Below, piece after piece: positions 40,272 through 49,690 of a DNA stretch of 64,000 bases. The DNA comes from Paracoccus pantotrophus (GTDB lineage Bacteria; Pseudomonadota; Alphaproteobacteria; Rhodobacterales; Rhodobacteraceae). The number at the start of each line of letters is the position of its first letter. The first letter of the stretch is position 1. The position numbers and the translations under genes were made by a program. Below the pieces are notes generated by a model. It worked only from the letters and a program-made list of their open reading frames with translations. It ran no database searches and was not told the origin of the DNA. The stretch lies in contig NZ_CP044426.1 of the NCBI RefSeq assembly GCF_008824185.1, positions 1,620,501 through 1,684,500 of the forward strand, given 5' to 3'.

Positions 40272-41666
40272 CTAGGGCCGGTCAGCGAAGCCGAAGGCGA
40301 CGTAATCGCGCAGATAGGCCCTTTTCGCCGCGGCACGCAGTTCCTGGTCGTCCAGGAAATCCGGGAAGGGCTCGGCCCGCGGCGGGTCGGCCGGTGCCCC
40401 GATCCCGGCGCTGGCGGCAAGCCAGGACAGATCGTGCGGCAGTTCCGCCTCGCGCAGCACCATGTCTGGGGCGCCGAAACGCGCGAAGCCGGCCAGCACC
40501 TCGGACTGGCTGGCCCAGCCGGGATAGGTTGGCAGCGTGGTCTGACCGTTCAGGTTGCGGCGCAGGAACTCCAGGAAGGCCGCGAACAGTTCCGCCTTGC
40601 GGCCCTGCTCCAGCGCGGCCAGTTCCTGATCCGGCGGCAGGGGCACGCGGTGAATGCGGCGCATCAGGTCGCGCAATTCGGCATTCCTGCCGCCGAGCAG
40701 CGATTGGAACGCCTTCCAGGCCCGCGGCAGCGGGTGACGCAGCACGGTGAAGCTGCGATGGCCGGCATGCCGGCGCTTCCATTGCCGCAGGCTGGCCTGG
40801 TTGAAATCGCCCGCAACCTCGCCCATCCGCCGCAGCCAGCCCGCGACCAAGCCGGTCGGCCCGCCCTTGACCGGCATGAAGATCAGCCCGCTGCCCGCCT
40901 CGGCCCCCAGGAAGGAAGGCACGGCCGGGCCGCGGCGGGGCTCGAAATTCGGGATGCGGCGCAGCATGAACGGGTCGAGCCGCGCCAGTTCCGCCTGCAT
41001 CTCGTCGAAATTCTCGACCTTCTTTGACAGTTCGCGCGGGTTTTGCGGCACTTGATCGTTGGCCGGCTCGACCCGCTCCAGATCGGTGCGGCCCAGCCAA
41101 TGCAACAGGCCGGTCATGACCTCGGCATCGCGCAGATCCTCGTAGCCCAGCCAGAAGGCGGCCTGGCCGGTCACCTGCAGCCGGTGCATGACCTTCAGCT
41201 GGAACGCCTCGATCTCGCCCACCGCCTGGCGGAACTCGGCGCCGTCGAAGCGCACGGCGGCGGGGATCGGCGTCTCGGTCTCGTTCAGCTTCCACTGGTT
41301 GGTGGCGCGCGCCAGCGCGGTCGAGACATAGCTGTCCACCGGGTTGCGGGTCAGCACGATCTTGGCGCAGGACCGGTCCTCGATGATGGCATCGAAGACG
41401 CGCGGGTCGTGGTCGTGGAAATAGCGGAATCCCGGCAGGTGGTTCGGCTTGTCGAAGATCGCCGCCAGCAGCCGGTGCGGATCGGCCTCGCGCTCGGCCA
41501 TGGTGATGCCCTTGAGCTCTTCCTTGTCGGGCCAACCCATCATGTAGGGGTTGAAGGCCTCGCCGAAACAGGTGACGCGCTTGATGGCGTTCAGCGTCGC
41601 CTCGAGCAGGTTCGAGCCGGTGCGCATCTCGGCAAAGATGACGAAGCTGCGGAAGGGCTGGGTCAT
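40272..41666 (-). CDS. Two-domain sulfotransferase (NodH-like N-terminal domain, second diverged sulfotransferase domain)
   Basis: A 464-aa protein. The N-terminal half is a PAPS-dependent sulfotransferase: FVIFAEMRTGSNLLEATLNA (5'-phosphosulfate loop, about residues 8-27) and IVLTRNPVDSYVSTALARAT (3'-phosphate element). After about residue 255 a second related fold seems to begin (GLIFMPVKGGPTGLVAGWLR, SFTVLRHPLPRAWKAFQSLL), with a diverged first loop. It would sulfate a sugar made by the neighbouring glycosyltransferases. It is the last gene of the minus-strand operon; ATGA overlap with the upstream GT14 gene. Confidence 0.82.
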   Translation of the reverse strand: MTQPFRSFVIFAEMRTGSNLLEATLNAIKRVTCFGEAFNPYMMGWPDKEELKGITMAEREADPHRLLAAIFDKPNHLPGFRYFHDHDPRVFDAIIEDRSCAKIVLTRNPVDSYVSTALARATNQWKLNETETPIPAAVRFDGAEFRQAVGEIEAFQLKVMHRLQVTGQAAFWLGYEDLRDAEVMTGLLHWLGRTDLERVEPANDQVPQNPRELSKKVENFDEMQAELARLDPFMLRRIPNFEPRRGPAVPSFLGAEAGSGLIFMPVKGGPTGLVAGWLRRMGEVAGDFNQASLRQWKRRHAGHRSFTVLRHPLPRAWKAFQSLLGGRNAELRDLMRRIHRVPLPPDQELAALEQGRKAELFAAFLEFLRRNLNGQTTLPTYPGWASQSEVLAGFARFGAPDMVLREAELPHDLSWLAASAGIGAPADPPRAEPFPDFLDDQELRAAAKRAYLRDYVAFGFADRP

Positions 41667-43357
41667 GGCGCGGGGATTCCTTGGCCGGGGATGTGGTCGG
41701 GATCGGCGGCGGGGAAATCGCCCATCAGTTGCGGATGCAGCCCGGCATTGCGCAACCGTTGCAGGAACCGCCCCATGCCGGTGACATCGCGCATCCGGGG
41801 CAGGTCGGCGGCGGCGGCGGGATCGCCACCCAGCCCCTGCAGGATGTCGCCCAGCACGGCCGCGGGCCGGGCGCAGGCATCGCCCAGATCCCAGACCCGC
41901 GTGCGCGCCTTGAGCCAGACCGAGTTCAGCACCTCGATCTGCGCCAGTTCGGTGCGTTGCAGGATGGCGGCGACGCGGCGGATGTCGTCGAAGGGCATGC
42001 CGGAATGCAAAAGCGGCACCGCCCAGGCGCCGGTGACGACAAAGATGCGCGCATTGGGATCGGTGGCCAGGAACCAGTTCATCTCCTGCCGGTCGCGCGG
42101 GCTGAACTGCCAGGCCTGCATCCGCCGCGAACTGCGGATCAGGTTGGCCAAAAAGCCGCGCTGATCCAGGTCGCGCAGCCCGGCGCTGTCGGGCAGCGCC
42201 CCGGGCCCCAGCGGCTTGCGGCCGGCGAACTCGACGCCATGCACGGCGAAGACATGGCCATGCACATCGGCGTCGATGCGGTCGGCCAGCCAGGGCTCGA
42301 AGTCGGGAAAGAGGTCGGTGAAGCCCTGGAGCAGGGCATAGGGCGCGGCGGTCTTGCCGTTCTCGCGGTCCTTCAGCGGAAAGCGGCTTTGCATGTAAAG
42401 CCCCGGCCGGCCAAGCCGGCGGCGCGCCACAGCCTGCCGGATGATGCGCTCGACCCGCTCGGGCCGCGGCTCGGCGGCCGGTGGCGGCGCGGCATCGCCT
42501 TGCGGGAAATGCCGATAAAGCCGCTCGGCGCCCCGCCAGATCTTGCGCGCGACAAAGCAGCGGGACTGCTGCAAAAGCTCCAGATGGTCGTCGTAGAAGA
42601 TATAGGGCTTGCCCTGGTCGTCGAACCGGGCCAGCGTCAGCGACCGGCTTTCGATATTCGGCGAATGGCGCCGGGCCAGGGTCTGGAAATAGCTTTCGTC
42701 CGGGATCCAGACCCGGCTGAAATAGCGGTCGAACTCGGCCCGGCGCGGATCGTTCAGGATCGCGCCCAGCGTGGCCCGCGTCAGGCACCACCATTGCGAC
42801 CCCAGATGCGGCACCAGCCCCTGCGGAATGCGGCGCTTGTAGCCCAGCCGGCGCTGCAAGGCGACATAGCGGTCGAAAAGCTTGTGCCGGCGCCGCCACG
42901 AAAACGGGAAATGCAGGGTGAAGCGTTCCTCGTTCAGCCCACCGACGGTCCAGCCGACATCCGCGGCGGTCACGCTTTCGATGAAGTCGCGGCCCGGATG
43001 CGACGCCAGGTAGGCGCAAAGATCCGCCACCGGGCGCAGGGGCAGGCAGGCGCCCGAGACGACCAGCACATGCGTCACGTCCTCGAAGCGGTCCAGCAGC
43101 AGCGCGGCCGCGTCCTGCGTGGCCCGCACCAGGCTGAAGGTGCCCCATTCGCAGGGGTGGCGCGGGCTGAACAGCACCTTCGGCAGGTCGGCCAGCCCGG
43201 CGCGCATGGCGCGAACCGCATCCGCCGACGCCTTGGCATCGACATGGACCGCGACCGCCGCCCCGCCCTCGGCCCAGACCCGCGCCATGCGGGCGGCGAT
43301 GGACAGTTCCTCGTGGCACAGCATGACCACGCCCAGCCGCACCGGCGCATCGCTCAT
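41663..43357 (-). CDS. Core-2/I-branching-type glycosyltransferase (GT14) with C-terminal DUF5928-like region
   Basis: A 564-aa protein. Residues about 5-300 resemble branching beta-1,6-N-acetylglucosaminyltransferases (GT14): LGVVMLCHEELSIAARMARV, VHVDAKASADAV, VLVVSGACLPLRPVADLCAY, GSQWWCLTRATLGAILN and VWIPDESYFQTLARRHSPNI. The C-terminal region (about 310-560) resembles DUF5928, found fused to GT14 in Rhodobacterales. A bacterial acceptor is unknown; the context implies exopolysaccharide or capsule. It overlaps both neighbours by ATGA, indicating one coupled operon. It is probably cytoplasmic, with no TM segment. Confidence 0.8.
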   Translation of the reverse strand: MSDAPVRLGVVMLCHEELSIAARMARVWAEGGAAVAVHVDAKASADAVRAMRAGLADLPKVLFSPRHPCEWGTFSLVRATQDAAALLLDRFEDVTHVLVVSGACLPLRPVADLCAYLASHPGRDFIESVTAADVGWTVGGLNEERFTLHFPFSWRRRHKLFDRYVALQRRLGYKRRIPQGLVPHLGSQWWCLTRATLGAILNDPRRAEFDRYFSRVWIPDESYFQTLARRHSPNIESRSLTLARFDDQGKPYIFYDDHLELLQQSRCFVARKIWRGAERLYRHFPQGDAAPPPAAEPRPERVERIIRQAVARRRLGRPGLYMQSRFPLKDRENGKTAAPYALLQGFTDLFPDFEPWLADRIDADVHGHVFAVHGVEFAGRKPLGPGALPDSAGLRDLDQRGFLANLIRSSRRMQAWQFSPRDRQEMNWFLATDPNARIFVVTGAWAVPLLHSGMPFDDIRRVAAILQRTELAQIEVLNSVWLKARTRVWDLGDACARPAAVLGDILQGLGGDPAAAADLPRMRDVTGMGRFLQRLRNAGLHPQLMGDFPAADPDHIPGQGIPAP

Positions 43358-44379
43358 GCCCAGTTCCCCTTGGAGATCAGTCCCAGATCCTCGAGCTGGC
43401 GCCAGTCCCGCAATTCGCAGGATTGCTCGCACCAGAAATCCGGGTCGTCGCACAGCCCGGCGTGATAGGCTAGGTATTCCTGGCTGTCGGCGTAATGCTG
43501 GCGCCGGGTCAGCTCCTCGGCGGATTTCTCGGCGAAGCTGGAGAGGAACTTGGCATGCAAGAGGCAACCCGAGGCCCTTTCGCCGCCGTCCTGGTCATAG
43601 ACCAGGTTCAGCGAGCGCGGCAGCAGCATATGGGTCGAACTGACATAGGCCAGCCCGCGCTGCCAGCGCACCAGCGGGATCTTGTTCAGCGCCGGGGCGC
43701 TTTCGGGATCCTCGGCAAAGAAGGCCCGCGCCCGCGGCCCGCCCTGGATCCACAGGTTGCCGTATTCGCCGTTCTTGCGGATGACGTAATTGGCCGGGTC
43801 GAACCAGCGCGCGATGCGGAACGGATCCTGTCCGGCACGGTAAGGCTCGGCGGCCAGCGAGCCTTGGGGATACATGTCCAGGAGCATGGCCGAAAAGGCG
43901 CGGATATTGCTGGCGTCCAGCCAGTCGGTCAGCGCCTGCAGGGGCCGGGTGTCGTGATGGGGATAGACCAGGAACTCGTCGGGATCGACCGTCAGGCACC
44001 AATGCCCCGCGCCATGGCGGTGCAAGAGCCAGTTCATCCAGTCCATGCCGAAGCGCGCAGCCTTGTAGCTGGCATGGGTCAGCCAGACCGAGACGTCCCG
44101 CTGCTCGCCCAGGTATTCGCGTCCGCCGTCCTGCGAGCCATTGTCCACCACCAGGAAGTGCCGCACGCCCATCGCCCGGTAATAGTCCAGAAACCAGGGC
44201 AGGCGCGGCGCCTCGTTGCGCATGGTCGTGAACAGCAGGATGTCGCCGGGCGCGATTCGGGCGGTGCGGTCCCAGACCGGATGCAGCTGCCGGCGACGGC
44301 GCATGGCACGCGCCAAAAGCCATTGACGGCGGGCGCGCAGCATCAGCTTACGCCGAAAAATCCTGAACGGGCGCGGCAC
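43354..44379 (-). CDS. Glycosyltransferase family 2-type protein (PF13704)
   Basis: A 341-aa protein with a basic N-terminus (many Arg, residues 1-35). The GT-A core follows: ILLFTTMRNEAPRLPWFLDY, HFLVVDNGSQDGGREYL, WCLTVDPDEFLVYPHHDTRP, with Asp-x-Asp-like DPDE as metal site. This is the Glyco_tranf_2_4 pattern of proteins that act on surface polysaccharides in Rhodobacterales. Donor and acceptor are unknown. It lies between the GT1-type gene (28 bp gap) and the branching transferase (ATGA overlap). Confidence 0.82.
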   Translation of the reverse strand: MPRPFRIFRRKLMLRARRQWLLARAMRRRRQLHPVWDRTARIAPGDILLFTTMRNEAPRLPWFLDYYRAMGVRHFLVVDNGSQDGGREYLGEQRDVSVWLTHASYKAARFGMDWMNWLLHRHGAGHWCLTVDPDEFLVYPHHDTRPLQALTDWLDASNIRAFSAMLLDMYPQGSLAAEPYRAGQDPFRIARWFDPANYVIRKNGEYGNLWIQGGPRARAFFAEDPESAPALNKIPLVRWQRGLAYVSSTHMLLPRSLNLVYDQDGGERASGCLLHAKFLSSFAEKSAEELTRRQHYADSQEYLAYHAGLCDDPDFWCEQSCELRDWRQLEDLGLISKGNWA

Positions 44380-44407
44380 GGGGGCCTCTTTTACCTTTTA
44401 CACCCCG

Positions 44408-45646
44408 TCACATAGCCGCCACATCCGGGCTGCACAATATTTCACGCAGCGTCGCATAGAAATACGCAAAATGCCCTTGCCAGGCCGGCACCGGCAAGGC
44501 CGGCCGCCGCAGCGGCGGGGCGGCCGCCAGCCGCGCGATCTCGGCCGCCCAGTCGGCCGGGGCGTCGGGTGACAGCCAGGTCGCGTAATCGCCCAGCATC
44601 TCGCGCGCCGCCGGCAGGGGCGTGGCCAGGACCGGGACGCCGCGCCGGGCCGCCTCGGTCAGCGGCAGGCCGAAGCCCTCGGCCCGGCTGGGCATCAGCA
44701 ACCCGTGGCTGCGGCCCAGCAGCGCCGCCACCGCGCCATCGTCCAGGCCGGAAAGTTCGCGCACCGGCCCGCCCGGCGGCAGGCGGTCGAGCCGGGCAAA
44801 GACCTCGCGGTTCTCCCAGCCGCGGCGGCCGATGACGAAGAGCTGCGGCGGTTCCGGCCCGCGCTCCAGCATCTGCCAGGCATCCAGCAGCAGGGCGTGG
44901 TTCTTGCGCGGCTCGATGGTGCCCAGGGTGACGAAGAAGGGGCGCGCCAGGTCCAGGCCGGCCGGCAGCCCGGAGGGATCGGGCGCGGCCAGCCGCGTGC
45001 CGATGGGCGCGGCGACGACCGGCGCATGGCCCGGCAGCCCCAGCCGCCCGCGCCAGCGCAGCACATCGGCGCGGGTGGCGACCGAGACGGTCAGGATCAG
45101 CTCTGACTGCCCCAGCGCGGCGGTGAAGCGGTCGCGGAACCTGTCGGCCTGGCCGGCGCGGGTGAATTCAGGATGGTCGAGCGGGATGGTGTCATGGATC
45201 AGCACCGCCCGCGGCAGGGGACGCAGGTTCGCCAAAAGCCCCGGTTGCAGGTTGGCATGGCCGACGTTGACGTAGACGCCCTGCCCCAGGCGCGCCTGCG
45301 CCGCGCGGCCCAGGCCCCGCCCCTCGCGGCCGGCCCGCGCCAAGGCCATCCGCCGCAGCGCCGCCTCGGCCCGCGCGGCCAGGGTGCGGCGGCCGCGCAG
45401 CCGGTCCAGCAGGTCCGGCGGCGGCAGCTCGTCCAGCGCGCCGCCCAGCCAGCGCAGGATCGCCGCCCCGGCCTGGGGCGGCAACAGCAGCTGCCCGCGC
45501 CGCACCCGGCACAGCAGCAGATGCGGCCGGTCCTGCAGATGGGCCAGCCATTCCGCCTCGACCCGGTCGATGCCCGTCGCCGGGCCGCCGCCAAGCCGCG
45601 AGATCAGCCGCGAGACATCCAGCAGGACCGCCGGATCAGGCCTCAT
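44408..45646 (-). CDS. Glycosyltransferase family 4 (GT-B) protein
   Basis: A 412-aa protein starting MRPDPAVLLDVSRLISRLGG. The C-terminal GT-B domain shows TLGTIEPRKNHALLLDAWQM, PSRAEGFGLPLTEAARRGVP and VLATPLPAAREMLGD, the Glycos_transf_1 signature with the E-x7-E motif. The N-terminal part is Arg/Ala-rich and variable. It adds a sugar from a nucleotide donor to the glycan; specificity unknown. The start lies inside the last codons of galE (11-bp overlap), so the two are cotranscribed. Confidence 0.85.
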   Translation of the reverse strand: MRPDPAVLLDVSRLISRLGGGPATGIDRVEAEWLAHLQDRPHLLLCRVRRGQLLLPPQAGAAILRWLGGALDELPPPDLLDRLRGRRTLAARAEAALRRMALARAGREGRGLGRAAQARLGQGVYVNVGHANLQPGLLANLRPLPRAVLIHDTIPLDHPEFTRAGQADRFRDRFTAALGQSELILTVSVATRADVLRWRGRLGLPGHAPVVAAPIGTRLAAPDPSGLPAGLDLARPFFVTLGTIEPRKNHALLLDAWQMLERGPEPPQLFVIGRRGWENREVFARLDRLPPGGPVRELSGLDDGAVAALLGRSHGLLMPSRAEGFGLPLTEAARRGVPVLATPLPAAREMLGDYATWLSPDAPADWAAEIARLAAAPPLRRPALPVPAWQGHFAYFYATLREILCSPDVAAM

Positions 45647-46634
45647 ATCCGCCGTTCTGGTGCCAGCGCCAGGCATCGCCGATCATCTGCGGCAGGGTCG
45701 AGCGCGCCGGGTTCCAGCCCAGCACCGAGACCGCCTTCTCGCTGCCCGAAACCAGCTTGACCGCATCGCCGCCACGGCGCGGCCCCTCGGTCAGCGGCAC
45801 CGGGCGGTTGGTGACATGCCGGGAATGGTCGATCACCTCGCGCACGGAAAAGCCGTTGCCGGTGCCTAGGCAAAACACCTCCTGCCCGCCATCGGCCACC
45901 TTGCCGTCCAGCAGGTATTGCAGCCCCAGCACATGCGCATCGACCAGGTCCATGACATGCACATAGTCGCGGATGCAGGTGCCGTCCGGCGTCGGGTAAT
46001 CGGTGCCGTGGATGGTCAGCGCCGCGCGCTTGCCGTCGATGGCATCGAGGATCAGCGGGATCAGATGCGTCTCGGGCTGGTGGAACTCGCCCACCTCGGA
46101 ATCCGGGTCGGCACCGGCCACGTTGAAATAGCGGAAGATCACCGAACGCAGCCCGTCCGAGGCGCCGAAATCCTTCAGCATGTCCTCGATGGCGCGCTTG
46201 GAGGCGCCATAGGCGTTCAGCGGCGTCTGGGGGGTCGCCTCGTCCAGCACCACGCCGTCATGGTCGCCATAGGTGGCGCAGGTCGAGCTGAAAACGAAGT
46301 TCCGCACCCCCGCCGCCAGCGTCGCCTCGATCAGGTTCAGCGAGGCGCTGACATTGCCGCGCCAATACTTGCCCGGCTCGCGCATCGCCTCGCCCACCTG
46401 GCTCAGCGCGGCGAAATGCATCACCGCGACGGGCTTGTGGCGGGCAAAGACCTCGTCCAGCCGGGCCCGGTCCATGAGGTCGCCCTGCTCGAAGGGGCCG
46501 AATTTCACCGCCTGTCGCCAGCCGGTGCAGAGATTGTCATAAGTCACGGGCTCGAAGCCCGCCGCGCGCAATGCCTTGCAGGCGTGCGAGCCGATATAAC
46601 CCGCGCCGCCGGTCACCAGAACCTTGTTCGTCAT
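45636..46634 (-). CDS. galE: UDP-glucose 4-epimerase
   Basis: A 332-aa extended SDR enzyme. The NAD-binding loop GGAGYIGSHACKALRAAG is at the N-terminus, a Ser/Thr (SSTCATYG) and Tyr-x3-Lys (YGASKRAIED) catalytic set is in the middle, and the UDP-sugar region EVGEFHQPETHLIPLILDAI follows. It interconverts UDP-glucose and UDP-galactose and so supplies donors for the adjacent glycosyltransferases. It lies 5 bp after galU and overlaps the next gene, giving the order galU-galE-GT. Confidence 0.95.
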   Translation of the reverse strand: MTNKVLVTGGAGYIGSHACKALRAAGFEPVTYDNLCTGWRQAVKFGPFEQGDLMDRARLDEVFARHKPVAVMHFAALSQVGEAMREPGKYWRGNVSASLNLIEATLAAGVRNFVFSSTCATYGDHDGVVLDEATPQTPLNAYGASKRAIEDMLKDFGASDGLRSVIFRYFNVAGADPDSEVGEFHQPETHLIPLILDAIDGKRAALTIHGTDYPTPDGTCIRDYVHVMDLVDAHVLGLQYLLDGKVADGGQEVFCLGTGNGFSVREVIDHSRHVTNRPVPLTEGPRRGGDAVKLVSGSEKAVSVLGWNPARSTLPQMIGDAWRWHQNGGYEA

Positions 46635-46639
46635 GCTGC

Positions 46640-47530
46640 TTATTCCGCCGCCTTGCGCATTGCCAGGACGTCGGAAAGATAGTCCGCAAATTCACCCTTG
46701 AGATCGTCGCGCGCCAGGCCGAAGGCCACGGTCGCTTGCAGGAAGCCGGCCTTGGAGCCGCAGTCGAACCGCTGGCCGCGGAAGCGCAGGCCGAACACGT
46801 CGCGGCCCTCGGCGATCTCGTCGGCGATGGCGTCGGTCAGCTGGATCTCTCCGCCAGAGCCCTGCTTGAGCTTGTTGAGATTGTTGAGCACCGAGGGCGC
46901 CAGGATGTAGCGGCCGATCACCGCAAGGTTCGAGGGCGGATTGTCCTTGGGCTTTTCCACCATGCCCCGGGCGCGGACGATGGCGCCCATGTCCTCGGCC
47001 ACGTCCAGCACGCCATAGGCCTTGGTTCTTTCGGGCGCCACTTCCATGGTGGCGACCATGCTGCCGCCGGTTTCCTGATAGGCCTCGATCATCTGCTGAA
47101 GGCAGGGCGGCTCGCCCATGATCACGTCGTCGGTCAGGATGACCGCAAAGGGCTCGTCGCCGACCAGGCGGCGGGCACACCAGACCGCATGGCCGAGGCC
47201 AAGCGCCTTGTGCTGCCGGACATAGGCGATGGCGCCCGATTCCATGTTGGTGGAACGCAGGATGTCCAGCAATTCGGTCTTGCCGGATTTCTTCAGGCTC
47301 GATTCGAGCTCGTGCGCGTGATCGAAGTAATCCTCCAGCGCGCCCTTGCCGCGCGAGGTGACGAAGATGAACTCCTCGATCCCCGCCGCCCGCGCCTCGT
47401 CGATGGCGTATTGGATCAGCGGTCGATCCACCAAGGTCATGATCTCCTTGGGAATGCTCTTGGTGGCGGGAAGAAAGCGGGTGCCCAGTCCAGCCACGGG
47501 AAAGATGGCCTTGGTGACTTTGCGAGTCAT
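46640..47530 (-). CDS. galU: UTP--glucose-1-phosphate uridylyltransferase
   Basis: A 296-aa nucleotidyltransferase. It starts MTRKVTKAIFPVAGLGTRFL with the signature GLGTRFLPATKSIPKEIMTL, and has LILTDDVIMG-like AVILTDDVIMGEP and VEKPKDNPPSNLAVIGRYIL. It makes UDP-glucose from glucose-1-phosphate, the precursor for GalE. The start follows CAGGAGACCGAATTC; the open frame upstream (to 47614) is not conserved. A 102-bp AT-richer gap upstream, after the GT2 gene, probably holds a promoter. Confidence 0.95.
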   Translation of the reverse strand: MTRKVTKAIFPVAGLGTRFLPATKSIPKEIMTLVDRPLIQYAIDEARAAGIEEFIFVTSRGKGALEDYFDHAHELESSLKKSGKTELLDILRSTNMESGAIAYVRQHKALGLGHAVWCARRLVGDEPFAVILTDDVIMGEPPCLQQMIEAYQETGGSMVATMEVAPERTKAYGVLDVAEDMGAIVRARGMVEKPKDNPPSNLAVIGRYILAPSVLNNLNKLKQGSGGEIQLTDAIADEIAEGRDVFGLRFRGQRFDCGSKAGFLQATVAFGLARDDLKGEFADYLSDVLAMRKAAE

Positions 47531-47632
47531 GAATTCGGTCTCCTGATTTCTGCACCGACGCAGGGTATTTATCCCTTTTTGCGGGCGCCTGCGCAACAAG
47601 CGCCTGGCGGGCACAGTCGTTCCTTTAAAATA

Positions 47633-48886
47633 TCAAAGCGATTCAATTTTTGCGTTTTGCGGCGACTTTCCGCTGATCTCGCTCCGCCGTCTAGGCAAAT
47701 TTCCTCGCTCGCGCAAAATGCGCGCATTCTTGCTCAGAAATATGACGGGCGGGTCTTCGGGCTGCGAGGCGCCCCAAAGGCCGCCCCATTGCTCCCACCA
47801 GCCGCCGGCGGCAAGGGTCAGTCGATGCGGCAGGAAGCTGGGGGTCAGCAGCAGCAATCCGGTCGGCCGCCCCTGGGCCACGGCCCGCGCCGCGCGGGCG
47901 CGCAGGCTGCGCGCCTGCCAATGCCAGCCGGCAAGGAAAAGCGGCTCGCCGGCCGGCGCCCGGCGCGGCAGCGGCCGAAACGGCGGCGGCGGCGGCCGGT
48001 TCCAGACCGGCAGGGCGGGCATCTGCCCCCGGCCCAGGGCCAGGCCGCGGTCCAGCGTCGCCAGGATCGGCGCGATGGCGAAAGGGTCGAGCCGGCCGGC
48101 CACCATGTACCGCAGGAGGCGCCGGCGCTGGCCTTCGCGCAGCCAGCCCGCATCGCCGCCGTGCCGCGCGGCAAAGATCGCGGCGGAACGGCCGATGGCG
48201 GTCAGATCCCGCGGCACCCCGGCCTCGCCCCGGCCGGCGCCGGGGGCGGCGCCATGGATCACCTGCGCCGCCGGGACCACCGCCGTCAGCCCCTGCGGAA
48301 ACCGCGCCGCCATGCGCAGGTTCACGTCGCTTTCGTCCAGGTAATAGGCGAAGGCCGGGTCGAAGCCGCCGATCTCAAGCAGCGCGGCGCGGCGAAAGCC
48401 GGAATTGGTGCCGATGGTGCTGACCGGGCAGCCGTTCTCGGGCGCAAGCAGCGCGGTTTCGGCGACATGCAGCGGCAGGGTTTCGCCCGAAGGCGTGATC
48501 CGCTCGGCCCGGACCTGCCAGCGCAGCCCGTCGGGCCCGCGGGTAAAGCCGGTGGCGGCAATGACGCGCGGATCGGCAAAGGGCGCGGCCAGCGCCCCGG
48601 CCCAGCCCGGCTCGGCCAGCGCGTCGTCGTCGATGAACAGCACCACCTCGCCCGCCGCCAGCGCCAGCCCCTCGTTGCGCGCCGCCGAGATATTGGCCTG
48701 GTCGAAGGCCAGCCGTTTCGCCGGCAGCTCCGGGCAGATGCCGACGGCGGCGGGGTCGGCCACCAGCACCAGCTCGAAATCGGCATGGACCTGGCCCGCC
48801 AGCGAGGCAAGGCAGCGGGCTAGCGCCTGCGGCCGGTGGCGCGAGACGACGATGATGCTGATCGAAGGCAGCCCGCCTTCGGGCAT
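47633..48886 (-). CDS. Glycosyltransferase family 2
   Basis: A 417-aa protein. The GT-A domain (about residues 8-215) shows ISIIVVSRHRPQALARCLAS, ANISAARNEGLALAAGEVVL, FIDDDALAEPGWAGALAAPF (DDD metal site) and FAYYLDESDVNLRMAARFPQ (acceptor-side Asp/Glu). The C-terminal 200 residues are Pro/Arg-rich and unrecognised. Donor and acceptor are unknown. The start overlaps the kdsB stop (TGATG), so cysQ-kdsB-GT2 form one unit. Confidence 0.85.
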   Translation of the reverse strand: MPEGGLPSISIIVVSRHRPQALARCLASLAGQVHADFELVLVADPAAVGICPELPAKRLAFDQANISAARNEGLALAAGEVVLFIDDDALAEPGWAGALAAPFADPRVIAATGFTRGPDGLRWQVRAERITPSGETLPLHVAETALLAPENGCPVSTIGTNSGFRRAALLEIGGFDPAFAYYLDESDVNLRMAARFPQGLTAVVPAAQVIHGAAPGAGRGEAGVPRDLTAIGRSAAIFAARHGGDAGWLREGQRRRLLRYMVAGRLDPFAIAPILATLDRGLALGRGQMPALPVWNRPPPPPFRPLPRRAPAGEPLFLAGWHWQARSLRARAARAVAQGRPTGLLLLTPSFLPHRLTLAAGGWWEQWGGLWGASQPEDPPVIFLSKNARILRERGNLPRRRSEISGKSPQNAKIESL

Positions 48887-49686
48887 CAGGCGATGCCCAT
48901 GCGGCTCATCATCGCTTCCAGCTTGGGCACGTCCGAGGGGTTGTTCAGCTCCCAGAACTCGCGGCCCTTCGCCTCGACCTCGACGCAAAGGATGCGGCGG
49001 CCGCGCTCCAGGAAGCGCAGCTGCTCCAGCCCCTCCAGCGCCTCCAGCCGGCCCTCGTCCCAGTTCGGGTATTCGGCCAGCGCCGCCGGGCGATAGGCAT
49101 AGACGCCGACATGGTGAAAGACCGGCGTCGGCTCGCTGGGGCCGAAATCCGCCGCGGCATAGGGGATCACTTCCTTGGAGAAATACAGCGCCCGCCGGTC
49201 GTGGCCGAAGACGGCGGTGGTGCCGCCGACGCGCCCCGCCACCCGGTCGGCGATCAGGTCCGAGCGCATGGCGCCGGAACAGCGCAAGACCGGCGTGGCC
49301 ACGTCCGCGCCCGGATCGGCGCGCAGCCCGGCGACCAGTTCCTCGACGAACCAGGCGGGGGTCAGCGGCGCGTCGCCTTGCAGGTTCACCACGATCTCGG
49401 GCGCAAGGCCCAGATTGGCCACCGCCTCGGCGCAACGCTCGGTGCCGTTGCGGGCGCCGGTCGAGGTCATGGCGACCTCGGCCCCGAATCCCTCGGCATG
49501 GGCACGGATGCGCTCGTCATCGGTGGCGACGATCACCCGGTCGATGCCCCGGACGGCCCGCGCCGCCTCCCAGCTGCGGCGGATCAGCGACAGCCCCTCG
49601 CCGGTCGCGCCGCGCAGCTCGACCAGCGGCTTGCCGGGATAGCGCGTCGACGCATGGCGGGCGGGAATCACGATGACGACGGCCAT
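48886..49686 (-). CDS. kdsB: 3-deoxy-manno-octulosonate cytidylyltransferase (CMP-Kdo synthetase)
   Basis: A 266-aa protein. The nucleotide-binding start is VVIVIPARHASTRYPGKPLV, then VIVATDDERIRAHAEGFGAE, TSTGARNGTERCAEAVANLG and IVVNLQGDAPLTPAWFVEEL, the KdsB family order. It activates Kdo to CMP-Kdo for LPS inner core or Kdo-containing capsule. The start is fixed by MAVVIVIPARH, 4 bp after cysQ. A Kdo-linked capsule is one reading of the locus (with the KpsM-like permease), but housekeeping LPS synthesis is equally possible. Confidence 0.92.
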   Translation of the reverse strand: MAVVIVIPARHASTRYPGKPLVELRGATGEGLSLIRRSWEAARAVRGIDRVIVATDDERIRAHAEGFGAEVAMTSTGARNGTERCAEAVANLGLAPEIVVNLQGDAPLTPAWFVEELVAGLRADPGADVATPVLRCSGAMRSDLIADRVAGRVGGTTAVFGHDRRALYFSKEVIPYAAADFGPSEPTPVFHHVGVYAYRPAALAEYPNWDEGRLEALEGLEQLRFLERGRRILCVEVEAKGREFWELNNPSDVPKLEAMMSRMGIA

Positions 49687-49690
49687 GGGC

